From assembly GCF_024699075.1 (NCBI RefSeq), contig NZ_JAILQF010000487.1, forward strand, positions 1-25,696: 25,696 nucleotides of DNA, read 5' to 3'. The first letter of the stretch is position 1. Each line of letters begins with the position of its first letter. This DNA is from Butyrivibrio sp. (lineage in GTDB: Bacteria; Bacillota_A; Clostridia; Lachnospirales; Lachnospiraceae). The notes under the pieces were generated by a model. That model was not told the DNA's origin, did not search any database, and saw nothing but the letters and a program-made list of their open reading frames with translations. Of the stretch, positions 6,241 through 12,912 are shown piece by piece. The position numbers were made by a program, and so were the translations under genes.

Positions 6241-7335
6241 ATGGCAAGTCAGGAATATGAATGCCCTGCGTGCGGTGGAGTAATGGAGTTTGATGCTCCT
6301 TCTCAAAAGCTTAAGTGCTTATATTGTGATACAACTATTTCCATTGAAGAATATAAAAAGATGGTTTCCAAAGGCAAAGCTGAAAAAGCAAACGAAGGCG
6401 ATGCCGAAACACAGTCTGATAAATTGTCGGATGAAGAAGCCGAGAACTACGGCTTTGGTAAAGATAAGAATGTTTATATCTGCAAATCCTGTGGTGGTGA
6501 GATCATAGCCGATAAGACCCAGGGAGCCACTCAGTGTCCTTTTTGTGGCAATAATGTTACTTTCAAAGAAGTCTTTACTAACGGAAGAAGACCTGATTAT
6601 GTAATTCCTTTTCAGCTTACCAAAGAGCAGGCCAAGCAGAAATATAAGGAATATATCAAAGGTAAGAGACTTCTTCCAAAAACTTTTTCTGCAGAAAATC
6701 ATATAGATGAGATTAAGGGTGTATATATACCTTACTGGCTCTTTGACTCGAAGATGCATGTCGCTCTAAACTGCGAAGGAACCAAGGTCAGGACATGGAG
6801 AGACAGAGATTACAGTTACACAGAGACAAGCTTTTATGATGTTTATCGTGAAGGCGATGTTCCTTTCGACAAGGTTCCTGTTGATGGATCAAGCAAAATG
6901 CCTGATGACCTTACAGAATCTATAGAGCCGTATGATGCAAGAGGGTTAAAGGTATATGACGATGCCTATTTTGCAGGATATATTGCTAACCAGTATGACG
7001 TAGATGAGGAAAAATCAAGGCCTCGTGCAAGGCAGCGTATGACCAATAGCGCTGTTAATGAAATAAGAAACAGTGCTCAGGGATATAGCACCATAAATAT
7101 CCGTAATCAGAATGTTCAGGTTACATCCGAAAAAATAAAATATGCTCTCTATCCTGTATGGCTTTTGTCCACGACATGGAATGGTCAGAATTTTCTTTTT
7201 GCAATGAATGGACAGACCGGTAAGTTTGTCGGAGACCTTCCTGTTGACAAGGGTGCAGCGGCTAAGTATTTTGCACTTAGTTCGGTTTTGTTTGCTGCGC
7301 TTTTTGCAATACTGGAAATAATATTCCGTATTTGA
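6241..7335 (+). CDS. Double zinc-ribbon (TFIIB-type) membrane protein
   Basis: 364 residues. The ATG at 6241 is chosen because GGAGG (6227-6231) is 9 bases upstream; the in-frame ATG at 6232 directly abuts that site. Two zinc ribbons are visible: CPAC...CLYC at about 8-29 and CKSC...CPFC at about 79-103. A beta-rich central region with many charged and aromatic residues follows (about 120-330), and one C-terminal hydrophobic helix (about 340-362) suggests a tail anchor with the bulk in the cytoplasm. Related proteins in Clostridia are often annotated as TFIIB-type zinc-ribbon or PriA-like, but there is no helicase motif. The TPM-domain gene starts 16 bases after the stop, an arrangement common in this group, so the two probably work together. 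The function is unknown. Confidence 0.85.
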   Translation: MASQEYECPACGGVMEFDAPSQKLKCLYCDTTISIEEYKKMVSKGKAEKANEGDAETQSDKLSDEEAENYGFGKDKNVYICKSCGGEIIADKTQGATQCPFCGNNVTFKEVFTNGRRPDYVIPFQLTKEQAKQKYKEYIKGKRLLPKTFSAENHIDEIKGVYIPYWLFDSKMHVALNCEGTKVRTWRDRDYSYTETSFYDVYREGDVPFDKVPVDGSSKMPDDLTESIEPYDARGLKVYDDAYFAGYIANQYDVDEEKSRPRARQRMTNSAVNEIRNSAQGYSTINIRNQNVQVTSEKIKYALYPVWLLSTTWNGQNFLFAMNGQTGKFVGDLPVDKGAAAKYFALSSVLFAALFAILEIIFRI

Positions 7336-7351
7336 GACTGGGGGATGGAAG

Positions 7352-8176
7352 ATGAAAGGCTTATTTAAGAATAAAAAAAGTGTAATTACATTAGGAATAG
7401 CGGCTTTTATGACCGCATTTATAGCTTTGCCTTTGGGCGGGGCAGTATGCGCCAGCGAAGCTGAGGTTGTATCAGGTGATTATGGATTTGTATATGACCA
7501 GGATGATCTTCTTACAGATGCTGAGGAAGAAGCTCTTCAAAAGAAACTTGAAGAAGTAGGAGAGAAACACGATATTCAGATAGCAGTTGTAACAACAGGG
7601 TCATATTCTCAGTACACAATAGAAGAGTACGCTGATGATATGATGGATTATGGCGAGCTTGGACTTAAGACTGGCAATGATGACAGTGCTATATTGCTTG
7701 CTATAAGTATGGACAACAGAGAATTTTATGAAAGTACCAGAGGACAGGCAATACAGATCTTTACAGATAGTAATCTGTATAAGCTTGAAGATAAATTCAC
7801 TTCTTATCTTAGCAGCGGCGACTATGCCAAGGCTTTTGACAGATTTGCAGATGGTTGTGATGATATGTGCACATCTTATGAAAACCGAAACAAGATACCT
7901 GCCTGGAAGTGGCTTATATGCGTACTTCTTGGACTTGCGTGCGGCGGTGTTACTGTTGGAGTAATGTCCAGCGGTATGAAGAATGTAAAGCAGAACAACA
8001 GTGCGGCAGAATACGAAGAAAGAAATAACGTAAGAATCAGTGCAAGCCATGACCGCTTTATCAGAAAGAGTATTAACAGGGTTCGTATCAATAATGAAAG
8101 CAACTCAAGAGGCGGATCCTCAACACATCATTCATCCTCAGGCAATACACATGGAGGGCATGGAGGACATTTTTAA
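7352..8176 (+). CDS. TPM-domain (YgcG/Psb32-type) secreted membrane protein
   Basis: 274 residues, ribosome site GGGGG about 9 bases upstream. An N-terminal signal sequence (about 10-34, ending in AVCAS) is followed by a TPM domain at about 44-175. Its opening motif is visible (VYDQDDLLTDAEEEALQKKL), as are the alternating strand/helix segments DIQIAVVTTGSYS and AILLAISMDNREFY. A second hydrophobic helix lies at about 185-205, then a basic cytoplasmic region and a Gly/Ser/His-rich tail ending GGHGGHF. The usual architecture is an extracytoplasmic TPM domain between two membrane segments. TPM proteins are linked to photosystem repair in plants and to envelope quality control in bacteria; the biochemical role here is unknown. 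It is co-transcribed with the zinc-ribbon gene. Confidence 0.88.
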   Translation: MKGLFKNKKSVITLGIAAFMTAFIALPLGGAVCASEAEVVSGDYGFVYDQDDLLTDAEEEALQKKLEEVGEKHDIQIAVVTTGSYSQYTIEEYADDMMDYGELGLKTGNDDSAILLAISMDNREFYESTRGQAIQIFTDSNLYKLEDKFTSYLSSGDYAKAFDRFADGCDDMCTSYENRNKIPAWKWLICVLLGLACGGVTVGVMSSGMKNVKQNNSAAEYEERNNVRISASHDRFIRKSINRVRINNESNSRGGSSTHHSSSGNTHGGHGGHF

Positions 8177-8232
8177 CAGAATTACTACTATAGAATAAGT
8201 AAAAAACATCAATAAAAAATCTGCTAAACTGA

Positions 8233-8261
8233 TTGTAATTCATAAGAAAACACTTTAAAAT
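8233..8261 (+). promoter_or_regulatory. Candidate trpEG promoter
   Basis: TTGTAA (8233-8238) and TAAAAT (8256-8261) are exactly 17 bases apart. The expected start (near 8268) falls at the foot of the terminator hairpin 8266-8297, so the trp transcript would begin with that hairpin. No Trp-rich leader peptide or T-box is visible. Confidence 0.45.
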
Positions 8262-8265
8262 TTTT

Positions 8266-8301
8266 AATCAGAAAGCCTATAACATGGCTTTCTGATTTTT
8301 T
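8266..8301 (+). terminator. Intrinsic terminator between the TPM gene and trpE
   Basis: A perfect 12-bp stem AATCAGAAAGCC (8266-8277)/GGCTTTCTGATT (8286-8297) with an 8-base loop, ending in a run of six T (8296-8301). It ends the upstream operon and may double as a 5' element of trpEG. Confidence 0.85.
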
Positions 8302-8337
8302 ATAATCTACGGATGCCATAACATGGGAGGTTTGGGT

Positions 8338-9804
8338 ATGAAACAGACATCGTTAGATGAAGTCAGAAAGATCGCAGCATCAGGCGACTATAAGCTTGTT
8401 CCTGTTAAAAGAGAGATCTTGTCTGATATAAGAACACCGCTTGAAACACTCAGAGCGCTTCAAAATGTAAGTAATTACTGCTTTCTGCTTGAAAGCTGTG
8501 AAGATAATAGACAGTGGGGAAGGTACAGTTTTCTAGGCTATGCTCCTGATATGACTATAACAAGTAAGGATCATGAACTTACCATAGTTAATAGTGAAGG
8601 AACAACTTCTACAAAATGTGATAATCCCGGAGAATATATCAAAAGAATAGTTGATGAAAATAAAGCGCCACAGCTGGAAGGTTTTCCGACCTTTACAGGT
8701 GGTCTTGTAGGCTATTTCAGCTATGAATATATGCAGTATGGTGAGCCTTCTCTTCATTTTAAAGCTCAAAATGAAAATGACTTTAATGATATGGATCTCA
8801 TGCTTTTCAGAAAAATCATATGCTACGATAACCTCAGGCAGAAGATACTTCTTATAGCTAATGTAAGAACGGAAGATCTTGAAACTTCATATGATGCAGC
8901 TATTAGCAGCATAGATGAGATGGAGCACCTTATAAGAGGCGGACTTCAGAAGCCTGTAATGAAGGGAAAACTTAAAACTGAGCTTACGCCAAAGTTTAGC
9001 ATGGAAGAGTTTTGCAAGAAGATAGAGAAAGTCAAATACCACATTACTGAAGGCGATGTATTCCAGCTTGTACTTTCAAATCCTATGGAAGCAGAGTTTG
9101 AAGGATCTCTTCTTAATACATACAGAGTGCTAAGAACAACAAACCCAAGCCCATATATGTTTTATTTTTGCGGCGATATGGAGATTGCGGGAGCTTCGCC
9201 TGAAACCCTTGTAAAGGTTACAGACAGGACTATCAGGACCTTCCCTCTTGCAGGAACCAGACCAAGAGGAGCTACATTTGAAGAAGACCAGGCATTGGAA
9301 AAAGAGCTCCTTGCTGATGAAAAAGAAAGAGCAGAGCATAACATGCTTGTAGATCTTGGAAGAAATGATCTCGGACGCCTTTGCAAGTTTGGAAGCGTAG
9401 AAGTTGAAAAGTACATGGAAATAGAAAGATATTCTCATGTAATGCACATAGGTTCTGAAGTTAAAGGAATCCTTAGTGATGAGCGCACACCAATTGAAGC
9501 AGTAGACTCAGTACTCCCTGCAGGTACACTCTCAGGAGCACCTAAAATAAGGGCCTGCGAGATCATAGATGAACTTGAAGACAGCAGAAGAGGAATATAT
9601 GGCGGAGCAATCGGCTATGTTGACTTTACAGGAAACCTTGATACCTGCATTGCTATAAGACTTGCATACAAAAAGGGAAATAAAGTCTTTGTAAGAAGCG
9701 GAGCAGGAATAGTAGCCGATTCAGTACCGGAAAATGAATATCAGGAATGCATCAACAAGGCTAAAGCTGTAGTTCTTGCAATTAAGGAAGCGGAGGAAGA
9801 ATAA
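8338..9804 (+). CDS. trpE: Anthranilate synthase component I
   Basis: 488 residues. The ATG at 8338 has GGGAGG 7 bases upstream; an in-frame ATG at 8323 would place that site inside the gene. It makes anthranilate from chorismate using ammonia from TrpG, the first committed step to tryptophan. The N-terminal domain carries the feedback motif LLES at 50-53. The chorismate-binding C-terminal domain contains GASPETLVKV, FPLAGTRPRG, EHNMLVDLGRNDLGR and LPAGTLSGAPKIRACEIIDELE. Ala in PLAGT, where PabB enzymes of the E. coli type have Lys, together with LLES favours TrpE over aminodeoxychorismate synthase. The stop abuts the trpG start. The other trp genes are not in the window. Confidence 0.93.
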   Translation: MKQTSLDEVRKIAASGDYKLVPVKREILSDIRTPLETLRALQNVSNYCFLLESCEDNRQWGRYSFLGYAPDMTITSKDHELTIVNSEGTTSTKCDNPGEYIKRIVDENKAPQLEGFPTFTGGLVGYFSYEYMQYGEPSLHFKAQNENDFNDMDLMLFRKIICYDNLRQKILLIANVRTEDLETSYDAAISSIDEMEHLIRGGLQKPVMKGKLKTELTPKFSMEEFCKKIEKVKYHITEGDVFQLVLSNPMEAEFEGSLLNTYRVLRTTNPSPYMFYFCGDMEIAGASPETLVKVTDRTIRTFPLAGTRPRGATFEEDQALEKELLADEKERAEHNMLVDLGRNDLGRLCKFGSVEVEKYMEIERYSHVMHIGSEVKGILSDERTPIEAVDSVLPAGTLSGAPKIRACEIIDELEDSRRGIYGGAIGYVDFTGNLDTCIAIRLAYKKGNKVFVRSGAGIVADSVPENEYQECINKAKAVVLAIKEAEEE

Positions 9805-10374
9805 ATGATACTACTTATCGATAATTATGACAGCTTTACCTATAATCTGTATCAGTATATTGGAACTCTTGATCCTGATATTAAAGCAGTAAGGAATGAC
9901 AAAATAACTCTTGATGAAATTGAAGAACTCTCTCCCAAAGCCATTGTTTTATCTCCGGGACCCGGAAAACCCAAGGATGCGGGGATCTGTGAGGCAGTTG
10001 TAGAGAGATTTGGAGGAAAAATACCGATACTTGGTGTATGCCTTGGACATCAGGCTATATGTGAATACTATGGCGGAACAGTAGATCATGCAGCTAAGCT
10101 TATGCATGGAAAGCAATCCGATACAGAAATTGATACAACATCACCACTTTTTGACAAAATGACTGCTATAATAAAAGTAGCAAGATATCATTCACTTTCT
10201 CTTAAAGAGGATACACTTCCGGACTGCCTTAAAGTTATAGCAAGATCTGATGACGGTGAAGTAATGGCAGTTGAGCATAAAGAATATAAAGTATTTGGCG
10301 TGCAGTTCCATCCGGAATCTATAATGACTCCTCAGGGAATGGATATACTCAGGAATTTTCTAAAATTAGCATAG
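9805..10374 (+). CDS. trpG: Anthranilate synthase component II (glutamine amidotransferase)
   Basis: 189 residues. The ATG follows the trpE stop directly and its ribosome site (GGAGG, 9792-9796) lies inside trpE, so translation is coupled. It is a class I glutamine amidotransferase that supplies ammonia to TrpE. Visible landmarks are the N-terminal IDNYDSFTYNL, the oxyanion strand SPGPGKPKDAG, the nucleophile Cys79 in GVCLGHQ, and the His169/Glu171 pair in FHPES. Length and motifs are typical of stand-alone TrpG/PabA. In many Firmicutes one such subunit serves both tryptophan and folate synthesis, so a shared role with a PabB elsewhere is possible. Confidence 0.93.
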   Translation: MILLIDNYDSFTYNLYQYIGTLDPDIKAVRNDKITLDEIEELSPKAIVLSPGPGKPKDAGICEAVVERFGGKIPILGVCLGHQAICEYYGGTVDHAAKLMHGKQSDTEIDTTSPLFDKMTAIIKVARYHSLSLKEDTLPDCLKVIARSDDGEVMAVEHKEYKVFGVQFHPESIMTPQGMDILRNFLKLA

Positions 10375-10390
10375 AGTGGGAGAGACTTTT

Positions 10391-11260
10391 ATGAGTACCG
10401 TTAAAGATGGGAAAAAGAAATCTTTTAAACTTAAATCTTTCGTTGTGAAGATAGTAGTTGTAATCCTCGTAGGCGTGATAATATACGAAAGCTACGATAT
10501 ATACGATGAAATGCATGAAAGAGAGGTTGCGGTACAAGAGTATGAAGATATAGCTTCAAGCGCAGTATCTGTAAATCCGGAAAAAGACCCTGATACAGGT
10601 GAAGAGAGCGTAGCAATTGATGAAGAGACCGGAATACCGGAGCTTACAATTGATTTTGATGCATTAACTTCACAGAACGCTGACTTTATAGGCTGGCTCT
10701 ACTGGGACTTTGACGTGGAAAATGATAAATATGATTTTACTTTGAACTATCCCATAGTCAAAGAAAATTATACTGATCAGTATCTTCACGTGACATACAC
10801 AGGAGAGAGGAACTCTTCAGGTTGTATATTCCTTGATGAATATTCGGATGAGACTTTTATGGGATACAGCGATTTCCTTTTTGGCCACAATATGCGTAAC
10901 GGCTCTATGTTCGGATCACTTGATAATATTTACAGGATGCCTGATAGAGATGAACTAAACAGTAAACCTCTATACTTCTACGTATATACTAAAGAGGCAA
11001 CCTTTAAATATGTAGTTTACTGTTTCGAATCTACTAATAATGGAAATGATACAGTCTATGCCATAATAAATGATGATGAAGGCTACGATGCTTATGTAAA
11101 AAGGCTCAAGACGCTTACAAGTTACAAGTGTCCTATAGATGTATCTTTTGATGACAGACCTGAGATTTTGAGCCTGTCGACCTGTTCAGGACAACGCGGG
11201 TCATCAAAACGCTTTGTAATACATGGCGTAAAAATAGAAACGGTAGCTAATGCAGATTAG
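10391..11260 (+). CDS. srtB: Class B sortase
   Basis: 289 residues from the ATG at 10391, preceded by GGGAGAG about 7 bases upstream; a GTG at 10376 lacks a site. A basic N-terminus is followed by a membrane anchor (about 17-32), an acidic linker and the sortase barrel (about 85-285). Catalytic residues are visible: His166 (LFGHNM), Cys265 (LSTCSG) and Arg274 (KRFVIHG). NYPIVK...YLHVTYTGERNSSGCIFLD is typical of class B. Sortases cleave a C-terminal sorting motif and link the protein to the cell wall; no substrate with such a motif is in the window. The gene begins 16 bases after trpG, so it appears to share the trp transcript, an unexpected pairing. Confidence 0.92.
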   Translation: MSTVKDGKKKSFKLKSFVVKIVVVILVGVIIYESYDIYDEMHEREVAVQEYEDIASSAVSVNPEKDPDTGEESVAIDEETGIPELTIDFDALTSQNADFIGWLYWDFDVENDKYDFTLNYPIVKENYTDQYLHVTYTGERNSSGCIFLDEYSDETFMGYSDFLFGHNMRNGSMFGSLDNIYRMPDRDELNSKPLYFYVYTKEATFKYVVYCFESTNNGNDTVYAIINDDEGYDAYVKRLKTLTSYKCPIDVSFDDRPEILSLSTCSGQRGSSKRFVIHGVKIETVANAD

Positions 11261-11342
11261 AGCAAAGAATCAGCAAAAAAGATTGACTAAAAAAATCTAA
11301 ATGAAAAGGTACTTTTGACACCTGCATCATAAAATTAAAATT

Positions 11343-11380
11343 AAAAACAAGAATCTTGGAAACAAGGTTCTTGTTTTTGT
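11343..11380 (+). terminator. Strong intrinsic terminator after srtB
   Basis: A 16-bp stem, AAAAACAAGAATCTTG (11343-11358) with CAAGGTTCTTGTTTTT (11363-11378), with one G-U pair and a GAAA tetraloop. The T-rich 3' arm provides the U-tract. It closes trpEG-srtB. Confidence 0.9.
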
Positions 11381-11440
11381 TTATATAGCCGATAAAAAAT
11401 AAGGAAAAGAAAATATATACATCATAAAAAGAATCATGCA

Positions 11441-11469
11441 TTGAAAATATATTGTAATTATGATAAAAT
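11441..11469 (+). promoter_or_regulatory. Promoter of the CAP-domain lipoprotein gene
   Basis: TTGAAA (11441-11446) and TAAAAT (11464-11469) are 17 bases apart, giving a start near 11476 and a short leader before the GGAGG site at 11491-11495. Confidence 0.6.
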
Positions 11470-11503
11470 AAACATAGACAAATATGTCATGGAGGATCTG
11501 ATT

Positions 11504-12064
11504 ATGAGGAAAATCGAGAGTTTAAAAAGGACAGTATCAGTACTTGTTGTAGGAATGCTCGTAGTCGTACTGGCCGCTTGTGGCTCAAGAAATGCAGAGA
11601 TCGGTGATGCTGCATTCCGTGCTGCTGGTGAAGGAGCCGGTGAAATATATATTGATGATACTGCAATAGCACTTGCAGGAGAGTATCAGTCAAGTGAATC
11701 AATAAATGCAGCTCTGTCAGAAGCATTTGCCCTGGTTAATGCTCAAAGAACAGCTTCCGGACTTCCGGCACTTGCCTGGAGTGATGGACTTGCCAGTGCT
11801 GCTCAGGTAAGAGCACAGGAGATCACCTCATACTTTTCACATACAAGACCTGATGGATCAAGCTGGTGGACGGTAAATAGTACTCTTCAGTATGGAGAGA
11901 ATCTTGCAAAACTGTATCAGAGCTCATCTTCAGTTGTTGACGCATGGATGAATTCTCCTACACACAGAGCTAATATTATGGATTCTAATTTTGCTACAAT
12001 AGGAATGGCTATCTATCAGACATCAGATGGCTCATGGTACTGGGCACAGGAATTCGGATACTAA
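11504..12064 (+). CDS. CAP-domain (SCP-like) lipoprotein
   Basis: 186 residues. The ATG at 11504 has GGAGG 8 bases upstream and yields a proper lipoprotein signal; the longer frame from 11441 would read through the promoter. The signal helix (about 10-25) ends in the lipobox LAAC with Cys26 as the lipidated residue. A short linker leads to a CAP domain at about 63-186 with the family landmarks FALVNAQRTASGLPAL, FSHTRPDGSSW, GENLA, W..SPTHRANIM and YWAQEFG. Bacterial CAP proteins are extracellular and often bind lipids or cell-wall material; the precise function here is unknown. It is a single-gene unit with its own promoter and terminator, downstream of srtB. Confidence 0.92.
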   Translation: MRKIESLKRTVSVLVVGMLVVVLAACGSRNAEIGDAAFRAAGEGAGEIYIDDTAIALAGEYQSSESINAALSEAFALVNAQRTASGLPALAWSDGLASAAQVRAQEITSYFSHTRPDGSSWWTVNSTLQYGENLAKLYQSSSSVVDAWMNSPTHRANIMDSNFATIGMAIYQTSDGSWYWAQEFGY

Positions 12065-12129
12065 ATAGTTCATATTATTAAGTGCTTTTGTTCAAAATTC
12101 ATAGAATATTAAATAGATAATGAATTAAG

Positions 12130-12162
12130 GCTCCTTATCAGGTGATGGTAAGGAGCTTTTTT
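12130..12162 (+). terminator. Intrinsic terminator after the CAP lipoprotein gene
   Basis: An 11-bp stem GCTCCTTATCA (12130-12140)/TGGTAAGGAGC (12146-12156) with one G-U pair and a GGTGA loop, followed by six T residues. Confidence 0.9.
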
Positions 12163-12259
12163 ATAGTAAAAAACAATAAAAACCAATGCCTTATAAAGGT
12201 AGCTATAGTGCGCTTTTTAAATATATCGTATGCAATTTAATATTTTTTTTATAATTTTC

Positions 12260-12355
12260 GTGGAAATATTGAAAATGATATTGACTTTCAAAATCCACAA
12301 AAGTATTATGTTATTAGCAATGGGTAACATCTTTTGTTGTGCCTAAAAATAGGCA
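12260..12355 (+). promoter_or_regulatory. feo operon promoter with nested dyads
   Basis: TTGACT (12281-12286) and TATTAT (12304-12309) are 17 bases apart, a strong housekeeping promoter. The -35 box sits inside nested inverted repeats: TTGAAA/TTTCAA (12269-12291) and GTGGA/TCCAC (12260-12298). Just after the predicted start, TGCCTA-aaaa-TAGGCA (12340-12355) forms a 6-bp dyad that resembles metal-repressor (DtxR/MntR-type) half-sites or could be a leader hairpin. The rest of the 12065-12380 gap holds only the upstream terminator and AT-rich sequence. Confidence 0.55.
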
Positions 12356-12380
12356 TAGCAAATAAAGAAAAGGAGTTTTA

Positions 12381-12593
12381 ATGATGCCACTTACATTATT
12401 GGAACCTGGTAACGCAGCTACCGTCAAAAAAGTTGGCGGACTTGAAGATACAAAAAGATTTTTGGAAAACCTCGGCTTCACTGAAGGCGCTGAGGTAACA
12501 ACAGTGAGTACTATGAATGGCAATATGATCGTTAAGATCAGAGATACCAGAGTAGCGATAAATATGGATATGGCCAAGAAGATAATGGTCTAA
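12381..12593 (+). CDS. feoA: FeoA-family protein, first copy
   Basis: 70 residues (69 if the second Met at 12384 is used, which lies 8 bases from the AAGGAG site and is the better-spaced start). It is a small SH3-like beta-barrel of the FeoA type: an opening PLTLLEPGNAATVKKV strand pair, then the helix RFLENLGFTEGAEV, then strands ending in RDTRVAINMDMAKKIMV. FeoA is a cytosolic accessory of the FeoB ferrous-iron transporter. This copy is the more diverged of two and is the first gene of the feo operon, 14 bases before the second copy. Tandem feoA genes are common in Clostridia. Confidence 0.88.
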   Translation: MMPLTLLEPGNAATVKKVGGLEDTKRFLENLGFTEGAEVTTVSTMNGNMIVKIRDTRVAINMDMAKKIMV

Positions 12594-12607
12594 AGGAGAG
12601 GAGATCA

Positions 12608-12832
12608 ATGAAAACATTAAGAGACGTTCAGGTTGGAGAGACAGTTACTGTCAAGAAGCTTGATGGAGCTGATTCAGCACTGAAGAGAAGAGTTATGGAC
12701 ATGGGTATTACAAAGGGTAGTTCTGTATATATCAGAAAAGTTGCCCCTCTTGGAGATCCTGTAGAGATTACAGTTCGCGGCTACGAGCTTTCACTTAGAA
12801 AAGAAGACGCTCAGATAGTTGAGGTTGAGTAA
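12608..12832 (+). CDS. feoA: FeoA-family protein, second copy
   Basis: 74 residues, ribosome site AAAGGAGAGG just upstream. It is a typical FeoA: MKTLRDVQVGETVTVKKLDG opens the barrel, RRVMDMGITKGSSVYIRKVAPLGDPVEITVRGYELSLRKEDA forms the conserved core (MGITKG, APLGDP, GYELSLRK), and it ends IVEVE. It is closer to the family consensus than the first copy, and the two differ enough to be separate functional subunits rather than a recent duplication. The Fur-like operator and feoB follow. Confidence 0.93.
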   Translation: MKTLRDVQVGETVTVKKLDGADSALKRRVMDMGITKGSSVYIRKVAPLGDPVEITVRGYELSLRKEDAQIVEVE

Positions 12833-12848
12833 TTTTTTTACTCGGTAA

Positions 12849-12877
12849 ATGATAATGAATATCATAATGATTATCAT
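12849..12877 (+). promoter_or_regulatory. Fur-box-like operator before feoB
   Basis: ATGATAAT (12849-12856) and ATTATCAT (12870-12877) form a perfect inverted repeat. An extra TATCAT (12860-12865) pairs with the first arm, so three overlapping ATGATA/TATCAT hexamers are present, closely resembling the Fur consensus of NATNAT hexamers. It lies 36 bases before the feoB start, inside the operon. Confidence 0.6.
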
Positions 12878-12912
12878 ATAAAAAATATCATTATAAGTTA
12901 GAGGAGAAGAAT

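Noticed and set aside
6319..6759. 146-codon minus-strand open frame
   Set aside because: It lies wholly inside the zinc-ribbon gene, which has clear CxxC motifs and a GGAGG site; the antisense frame has neither.
7601..8050. 149-codon minus-strand open frame
   Set aside because: It is antisense to the TPM-domain gene, whose signal peptide and domain are convincing.
8177..8337. Search for a Trp leader peptide or T-box ahead of trpE
   Set aside because: No clustered TGG codons in a short frame and no T-box sequence were found; only the terminator hairpin is present.
8338..10374. Alternative reading as pabB-pabA (aminodeoxychorismate synthase)
   Set aside because: LLES and PLAGT in the large subunit favour anthranilate synthase; a shared amidotransferase role remains possible.
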